Assembly (NCBI RefSeq): GCF_032911445.1
Contig: NZ_JAWJEJ010000001.1
Location: forward strand, 3,386,950-3,450,949
DNA length: 64,000 nt
Direction of reading: 5' to 3'
Origin: Sphingomonas sp. HF-S4
Lineage (GTDB): Bacteria > Pseudomonadota > Alphaproteobacteria > Sphingomonadales > Sphingomonadaceae
The translations under genes and the position numbers were made by a program. Positions 59,020 to 64,000 of this stretch are shown here, piece after piece; the stretch's first letter is position 1, and each line of letters starts with the position of its first letter. The notes beneath the pieces are model-generated. The model made no database searches, was not told where the DNA came from, and saw only the letters and a program-made list of their open reading frames with translations.

Positions 59020-59619
59020 CTATCCTCTCTCATTCGTTCCTGTGAACGGGGGCATCGTTGCCTCGCCTTCGGCCGAAATGCCCTCCTTCAGGATTACTTT
59101 TCGTAAGGTGCGCCACAGGATGCGCAAGTCGAGCAACATTGTGCGATGGTCGACATACCAAACGTCCAGCGCAAAGCGGTCCTCCCAACTCAGGCTGTTC
59201 CGCCCGTTCACCTGCGCCCAGCCGGTTAGTCCCGGACGCACTTCGTGGCGCCGCGCCTGCTCTGCCGTGTAAAGAGGCAGATACTGCATTAGCAATGGGC
59301 GGGGGCCGACCAGGCTCATCTCGCCGCGGAGCACGTTCACCAGTTCCGGCAGTTCGTCCAAGCTCGTGGCACGCAACATGCGGCCAAAGGACGTGAGGCG
59401 CTCGGAATCGGGAAGCGGCGTGCCGTGCTGGTCTACGGCATCGAGCATCGTACGGAACTTGATCATCCGGAACGGTTTGCCGTGTTGGCCTGGGCGAACC
59501 TGAGAGAACAATATCGGCCGGCCCAGCTTTACGCACACCACGAACGCTATGCCCAGGATCAGCGGGCAGAGGACGATCAGCATCGTTGCAGCCACGATCA
59601 CATCGAAAATACGCTTCAA
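59020..59619 (-). CDS. Monotopic phosphoglycosyl transferase (PglC/WcaJ-C-terminal type)
   Basis: This enzyme starts the repeat unit by moving a sugar-1-phosphate to undecaprenyl phosphate. The re-entrant membrane helix FDVIVAATMLIVLCPLILGI contains the helix-breaking Pro. The catalytic Asp-Glu is in TSLDELPELVNVLRGEMSLV, followed by GPRPLLMQYL and RPGLTGWAQVNGRNSLSWED. The start is uncertain: TTG 59619 gives 199 residues, the PglC length. A longer frame to 59775 would run into rmlC and lacks similarity. No strong ribosome site is seen. With PglF/E/D-like neighbours the sugar is probably di-N-acetylbacillosamine. Confidence 0.88.
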   Translation of the reverse strand: MKRIFDVIVAATMLIVLCPLILGIAFVVCVKLGRPILFSQVRPGQHGKPFRMIKFRTMLDAVDQHGTPLPDSERLTSFGRMLRATSLDELPELVNVLRGEMSLVGPRPLLMQYLPLYTAEQARRHEVRPGLTGWAQVNGRNSLSWEDRFALDVWYVDHRTMLLDLRILWRTLRKVILKEGISAEGEATMPPFTGTNERG

Positions 59620-59762
59620 AGTCGATAACCCATTTGTTGCTGCATCTGGTGCCGGGGTTGAAAGCGCGGTTCGCGTGCACGACCGCGCACGGGAGTACAA
59701 GCGTGAACTTGGGAGCTTCCGCTCACCTTGTGGTCGGTTGCATGACGCGCTAGCGAACGCGC

Positions 59763-60332
59763 ATGCCGTCGCCAATCCATCTGCTACGTCCGACCCGCCA
59801 TGGCGATGCCCGGGGCTGGTTCACCGAAGTATACAATGTCGAGCGCTTCGCTGCGATCGGGATAGACTGCACCTTCGTTCAGGATAACCATTCGCTGTCG
59901 GTCCCGGCCTTTACGCTGCGCGGCTTGCATTTCCAGACGCCGGGACGCGGGCAGGACAAGCTGGTGCGCTGCGTCCGCGGGCGCATCTTCGACGTCGCCG
60001 TGGATGTGCGCAGGGGCTCACCGACCTTCGGCCAGTGGGTGGGCGCCGAGTTGAGCGCCGAAAATGGGTTCCAACTCTTTATCCCGATTGGATTCGCACA
60101 TGGCTTCGTGACGCTCGAACCCTATTGTGAGGTCACCTACAAATGCTCGGACACCTATGCTCCCGACCATGACGGCGGGATCGGCTGGGACGATCCTGCT
60201 ATCGGCATCGACTGGCCCATCCCCGACGGGGTGGCGCCCGAGCTGAGCGCAAAGGATCAGGCGCTGCCCTTGCTCTCCGAATTCGACAGTCCGTTTGTCT
60301 ACGACGGCCGTCCGCTGGCTCCGCTCGCCTGA
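59763..60332 (+). CDS. rmlC: dTDP-4-dehydrorhamnose 3,5-epimerase
   Basis: This 189-residue cupin is the third enzyme of dTDP-L-rhamnose synthesis. RPTRHGDARGWFTEVYN, FVQDNHSLS, and LRGLHFQTPGRGQDKLVRCV with the catalytic His, then GRIFDVAVDVRRGSPTFGQW and IPIGFAHGFVTL are all RmlC blocks. It is first of the rmlCBDA operon, divergent from the PglC-like gene over about 143 bases. The rmlB start lies 9 bases after its stop. Confidence 0.96.
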   Translation: MPSPIHLLRPTRHGDARGWFTEVYNVERFAAIGIDCTFVQDNHSLSVPAFTLRGLHFQTPGRGQDKLVRCVRGRIFDVAVDVRRGSPTFGQWVGAELSAENGFQLFIPIGFAHGFVTLEPYCEVTYKCSDTYAPDHDGGIGWDDPAIGIDWPIPDGVAPELSAKDQALPLLSEFDSPFVYDGRPLAPLA

Positions 60333-60341
60333 GGAAATTAC

Positions 60342-61394
60342 ATGCGCATTCTCGTCACCGGCGGCGCCGGTTTCATCGGTTCGGCGCTCGTACGTCACCT
60401 TATCGACAACACGACGCACGAAGTGCTCAACTTCGACAAGCTGACCTACGCCGGCACGCTTTCTACCGTCGAGCGCGTGGCAGAGAGCAACCGCTATCGT
60501 TTCGTCCAGGGCGACATCTGCGACGCTGACGCAGTGCGGGCCGCGCTTGCTGAATTCCGTCCGGAGATCGTGACTCATCTGGCCGCGGAAAGCCATGTAG
60601 ATCGCTCCATCGACGGCCCCGGCGCCTTCGTTCAGACCAATCTGGTCGGCACCTACATCATGCTGGCTGAAGCGCGATCCTATTGGCTCACGCTTGAGGA
60701 TAGCGCGAAGCATTCGTTTCGGTTCCACCACATCTCTACAGACGAGGTCTATGGATCCCTGGGCGGCGAGGGTTTTTTTACGGAAGAGACCCCTTATGAT
60801 CCACGGTCGCCCTATTCGGCATCCAAAGCGGGGAGCGACCATCTCGTTTCCGCTTGGGGGCATACATTCGGGCTACCTGTGCTAATCACTAACTGTTCGA
60901 ACAATTATGGTCCCTATCACTTTCCCGAGAAGCTGATCCCCCTGATGATTGCGAAGGCGATCGCGGGCGAGCCGCTGCCTGTGTACGGCGCTGGCGATCA
61001 GGTGCGCGACTGGCTCTATGTCGAAGACCATGTCCGGGCATTGCAGTTGGTATTCGAGCGCGGCCATCCTGGTCGTACCTATAACGTCGGCGGCAATAAC
61101 GAGAAGCAGAACATCGAAGTGGTGCAAAGCGTCTGTGCGATCCTAGACGAACTGCGGCCCCGTCGAGATGGCAAGCGGTACGCCGAGCAGATCGCCTCGG
61201 TAGCGGACCGGCCTGGCCATGATCGACGCTACGCAATCGATGCTTCGCGCATTCGCGACGAACTTGGCTGGGCTCCAGCGGAGACGTTCGACACTGGTAT
61301 CCGCAAGACCGTGGAATGGTATCTGGCGAACGAGAGCTGGTGGCGCCCGCTGATCGAGGCCAGCGCTGCCGAGCGGCGCGGCGTGGTGGCTTGA
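60342..61394 (+). CDS. rmlB: dTDP-glucose 4,6-dehydratase
   Basis: This 350-residue SDR enzyme is the second step of dTDP-L-rhamnose synthesis. NAD motif [16 protein letters not shown] at 4-19, [15 protein letters not shown] near 82, the Thr-Asp-Glu triad in [13 protein letters not shown], YxxxK in [14 protein letters not shown], and [17 protein letters not shown] are present. It follows rmlC by 9 bases, with ribosome site GAGG before the ATG. A 37-base gap precedes rmlD. Confidence 0.97.
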   Translation: MRILVTGGAGFIGSALVRHLIDNTTHEVLNFDKLTYAGTLSTVERVAESNRYRFVQGDICDADAVRAALAEFRPEIVTHLAAESHVDRSIDGPGAFVQTNLVGTYIMLAEARSYWLTLEDSAKHSFRFHHISTDEVYGSLGGEGFFTEETPYDPRSPYSASKAGSDHLVSAWGHTFGLPVLITNCSNNYGPYHFPEKLIPLMIAKAIAGEPLPVYGAGDQVRDWLYVEDHVRALQLVFERGHPGRTYNVGGNNEKQNIEVVQSVCAILDELRPRRDGKRYAEQIASVADRPGHDRRYAIDASRIRDELGWAPAETFDTGIRKTVEWYLANESWWRPLIEASAAERRGVVA

Positions 61395-61431
61395 TGTCGA
61401 TATACCAGTCGATCCGCTTTGCCGGCGTGCA

Positions 61432-62322
61432 ATGACCCGGCGCGTCCTCGTCACCGGGGCAACCGGTCAGCTCGGCACCGAACTGGTGCGTGCCGCTTGG
61501 CCAAGTGGCTGGCAGGCGGTGGCCCTCTCGCGAGATGCGCTCGATCTGGCTGATCCTGCGGCCATAGCGGCGAAGGTGGCCAGCGAGCCATGGGCGGCAG
61601 TCGTCAACGCGGCTGCCTATACGGCGGTCGACAAGGCGGAAAGCGATGCCGTCGCGGCATGGCGCATCAACGCGTTGGCGCCGGCAGCATTTGGTGCAGC
61701 CTGCGCCGCGGCTGACATCCCGCTTGTTCAGCTCTCGACAGATTATGTTTTTGCCGGCGACAAAATGGGGGCATGGGAGGTCGGCGATCCGGTTGCACCG
61801 CTCGGTGTGTATGGCGCCTCGAAGCTGGGCGGCGAATTGGCAGTACGCACGAGCGGCGCTCGCCATGCGATCGTTCGTACAGCCTGGGTGGTTTCGCCGC
61901 ATGGCAGCAACTTTGTAAAAACGATGCTGCGAGCGGCTGCCGAACGATCCTCTCTGCGGATAGTCGGCGATCAGATCGGCAGCCCTACCGCCGCCTCGGA
62001 CCTTGCAAGGGCGTTGATCGGGATCGTGCAAAGGCTCGTGCAGGATGCGGCGGCGCCAACGGGTACCTTTCATTTCAGCAATGCCGGCGCGGTCAGTTGG
62101 GCCGGGTTTGCCTCAGAGATTTTCCGCCAATCTGGTCTACGCGGCGGCCCCGTTGCGCAGGTCGAAGTGATTGGTACCGCCGATTACCCCACGCCCGCGC
62201 GACGCCCCGCGAACTCGCTGCTGGACCACACGGCGATCACCGCCGCATACGGAATCACGCCTCGGCAATGGCCACAAGCGTTAGCGGACATTCTGGACGA
62301 ACTGATCGGAACTGTAAAATGA
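61432..62322 (+). CDS. rmlD: dTDP-4-dehydrorhamnose reductase
   Basis: This 296-residue SDR reductase is the last step to dTDP-L-rhamnose, using [35 protein letters not shown], the sequence [11 protein letters not shown] with YGASKLGGE (YxxxK), [17 protein letters not shown] and [13 protein letters not shown] are family blocks. The stop overlaps the rmlA start as ATGA (62319-62322). Confidence 0.96.
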   Translation: MTRRVLVTGATGQLGTELVRAAWPSGWQAVALSRDALDLADPAAIAAKVASEPWAAVVNAAAYTAVDKAESDAVAAWRINALAPAAFGAACAAADIPLVQLSTDYVFAGDKMGAWEVGDPVAPLGVYGASKLGGELAVRTSGARHAIVRTAWVVSPHGSNFVKTMLRAAAERSSLRIVGDQIGSPTAASDLARALIGIVQRLVQDAAAPTGTFHFSNAGAVSWAGFASEIFRQSGLRGGPVAQVEVIGTADYPTPARRPANSLLDHTAITAAYGITPRQWPQALADILDELIGTVK

Positions 62323-63182
62323 AGGGCATCATTCTTGCTGGTGGTTCCGGAACCCGGCTGCATCCGGCAACACTTGCGGTCAATAAGCAGCTGTTGCCCG
62401 TATATGATAAGCCGATGATTTATTATCCGCTATCGGTATTGATGCTGGCTGGAATCCGAGACATACTGATCATATCCAGTCCCGAATACATTGATAATTA
62501 TCGCCGTCTGTTTAATAATGGTAGCGATTTAGGACTGAACATCGCCTATGGAGAGCAACCTCGCCCGGAAGGTCTCGCACAAGCCTTCACGATCGGCGAG
62601 AGCTTCATCGGGGGTGACAATGTCGCCCTCGTGCTGGGTGACAATATTTTCTTCGGCGCGCACCTAACCGATCTGCTGGCGAACGCGGTAGCACGTCCCA
62701 GCGGCGCCACGGTGTTCAGCTATCACGTCGAAGATCCCGAGCGCTACGGTGTCGTCGAGTTGGGCCAAGGCGGCCGCGCCCTGTCGATCGAAGAGAAACC
62801 GGCGCGGCCCAAATCGAACCTGGCGGTGACTGGTTTGTATTTCTACGACAATCGTGTCGTGGAATATGCGCGAAATCTTATGCCCTCGGCGCGAGGTGAG
62901 TTGGAGATCACCGACATCAACCGGCTCTACCTTGAAGCAGGGGATTTATACGTCGAACAGATGGGCCGCGGCTACGCGTGGCTAGACACCGGCACGCATG
63001 AAAGCTTGCTTGAAGCCGGCGAATTCGTCCGGACGATCCAGCACCGGCAAGGCGTACAAATCGCTTGCCTCGAAGAGATCGCTTTCCATCAGGGCTTCAT
63101 CTCTGTGGATCAAGCGCGGCAGGCGGGTCAACGGTTTAGCAAGACAGCTTACGGACGGGCGATTCTGAAGGCACTTGATTAA
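62319..63182 (+). CDS. rmlA: Glucose-1-phosphate thymidylyltransferase
   Basis: This 287-residue enzyme is the first step of dTDP-L-rhamnose synthesis (dTTP + Glc-1-P). [20 protein letters not shown] nucleotide-binding loop, [27 protein letters not shown] with a metal Asp, [20 protein letters not shown] and [20 protein letters not shown] are diagnostic. The 5' third (to about 62560) is richer in A+T than the rest. It is coupled to rmlD by ATGA and is the last gene of the locus. About 250 non-coding bases follow before the integrase remnant. Confidence 0.97.
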   Translation: MKGIILAGGSGTRLHPATLAVNKQLLPVYDKPMIYYPLSVLMLAGIRDILIISSPEYIDNYRRLFNNGSDLGLNIAYGEQPRPEGLAQAFTIGESFIGGDNVALVLGDNIFFGAHLTDLLANAVARPSGATVFSYHVEDPERYGVVELGQGGRALSIEEKPARPKSNLAVTGLYFYDNRVVEYARNLMPSARGELEITDINRLYLEAGDLYVEQMGRGYAWLDTGTHESLLEAGEFVRTIQHRQGVQIACLEEIAFHQGFISVDQARQAGQRFSKTAYGRAILKALD

Positions 63183-63434
63183 GCGGGCCCGTCCTCTTCC
63201 GGCACGCTGCGGCACTAGAGGTCGAGGTGTAATCAAGCGGTGCTCAACGTGTTGGTTTGCGGGCGCGTTTCACCTCACATGTCCCCGTACCCCGAGTGTA
63301 ATAACGCCGGATCAGGTGACTAACCGAACGCGGCGCGGTACTACCTCCCTCGTCACTTCCCCGCACTCTCGCTTCGAGTTCTTACGCTCCGTCGGAGAGG
63401 TAGCCGCGGGCAAGCGATTATTGGCAGCGGCCGC

Positions 63435-63701
63435 TCAGCGTCTCGAGTTGATACGTCCGGCCATGACTCTTCCTTGCCACCGACGCTGATCCTCCGCATC
63501 GACCCCGTCCTCGACCGAACTTGACGGTGCCGTTCGATGCTCTATCGAAAAATGGAAACCGGCACTCTCCCTAGGACCGTCAATATCCGCACGCACTGCG
63601 CCGTTGGGGCGGACCAGCAGATAGAGGCGGCCGCGGTCAGCTAGCTTATAGTTCTTGGGGCGCTTGGTGGCGTAGCGAGCTTCGAGTTCCTTGAGAGCCA
63701 T
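63435..63701 (-). pseudogene. Tyrosine integrase remnant (N-terminal arm-binding domain only)
   Basis: Codons 1-35 (ATG 63701) read MALKELEARYATKRP, then KNYKLADRGRLYLLVRPNGA. This is the start of the DUF4102 arm-binding domain of P4-type tyrosine integrases, where the usual continuation is KLWRxKYRFGGKEK. Homology stops there and the frame wanders to a stop at 63435, so the rest of the gene (about 370 codons) is deleted. It sits 129 bases from the tRNA-fMet terminator and reads into the island, the classical place for an island integrase. Bases 63183-63434 show nothing recognisable. The call rests on pattern memory, not a search. Confidence 0.7.
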
Positions 63702-63815
63702 TTGGGGGTACGCCGCAGGTGTCTGCGGGGATTACCCCGGAAAATACTCCCAAAAGCAAATCGACGTGGTGGCATTCGGCGAGGCGCCCCGGAGGCTCGC
63801 GACTCGGTCTAAGCT

Positions 63816-63877
63816 CAGGAAAAGGGCACAAAAAAACCGCCTCAGGAGATCCTGAGACGGCTTGATTGTCTGGTGTC

Positions 63878-63900
<23 letters not shown>
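63816..63900 (-). repeat. Right copy of the direct repeat (tRNA-fMet 3' end plus terminator)
   Basis: This stretch contains the functional terminator and the 3' part of the intact tRNA-fMet gene. A decayed copy in the same orientation lies at 32880-32960. Together they bracket the polysaccharide locus and resemble attL/attR of a tRNA-targeted integrative element. Confidence 0.6.
63830..63860 (-). terminator. Intrinsic terminator of tRNA-fMet
   Basis: On the minus strand a stem of about 10 pairs with one mismatch (63860-63851 with 63846-63837) is followed by TTTTTTT (63836-63830), 18 bases after the tRNA 3' end. A textbook intrinsic terminator. Confidence 0.85.
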
Positions 63901-63954
<54 letters not shown>

Positions 63955-64000
63955 GCAAGTGTTTGCCAGCGTGAGCTGGTCGCGTCATTTCTGACGTTGT

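Noticed and set aside
59620..59775. Longer N terminus for the PglC-like protein (to a TTG at 59775)
   Set aside because: It would overlap the divergent rmlC start and adds 52 residues without similarity, giving a protein longer than the family.
63175..63489. 104-codon frame between rmlA and the integrase remnant
   Set aside because: No motif or ribosome site, overlaps the remnant's tail on the other strand; treated as non-coding.

Overview
The window is high-GC alphaproteobacterial chromosome, most likely Sphingomonas or a close relative. The evidence is the lysA / LptM-like lipoprotein / argH / TlpA gene order, a Caulobacter/Xanthomonas-type TonB receptor, rpoZ beside rlmE, and a sphingomonad-like mirrored hairpin repeat (13396-13423). 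The genus is inferred from remembered gene content, not from a database search.

Region by region. (1) 1-7200 is core genome: lysA (5' part only), an LptM-like lipoprotein, argH, a thioredoxin-fold lipoprotein, a chemoreceptor, tRNA-Gln, a Ppx/GppA phosphatase, rlmE and rpoZ. (2) 7294-13390 holds a phospholipase-D-type cardiolipin synthase and a TetR-controlled tripartite EmrAB-type efflux operon. Two matching operator palindromes flank back-to-back promoters there. (3) 13427-17147 is a YdbH-YnbE-YdbL envelope module, a predicted lipid bridge between the two membranes. (4) 17330-20973 holds a transmembrane Ser/Thr kinase convergent with an ECF sigma factor, then a small lipoprotein. (5) 21025-31117 is a compact polysaccharide-utilisation locus: a tandem GH43-like protein, an unassigned (beta/alpha)8 glycosidase, two formylglycine-type sulfatases, a TonB receptor and a FadR-type GntR regulator. 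A sulfated glycan is the inferred substrate. (6) 31161-32690 is a hybrid PAS histidine kinase with a degenerate receiver.

(7) 33200-63182 is one large extracellular-polysaccharide locus. Export and polymerisation: Wzc, Wza, Wzx, Wzy and an O-antigen-ligase-like protein. Sugar supply: WecB/WecC for UDP-ManNAcA, a PglF/PglE/PglD-like set for UDP-di-N-acetylbacillosamine, a WbpG/HisH/HisF amidotransferase set, and RmlCBDA for dTDP-L-rhamnose. Assembly: a PglC-like initiating transferase plus two glycosyltransferases. Polymer-active proteins: a heparinase-fold protein and a Tat-exported beta-helix protein. The count of one initiator and two transferases fits a trisaccharide repeat.

(8) The locus appears to sit on an old genomic island. 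At its right end are an intact initiator tRNA-fMet, its terminator and the first ~35 codons of a tyrosine integrase. At its left end (32880-32960) is a decayed direct repeat of the tRNA 3' end plus terminator. Both ends are on the same strand about 31 kb apart, and the polysaccharide genes fill the interval.
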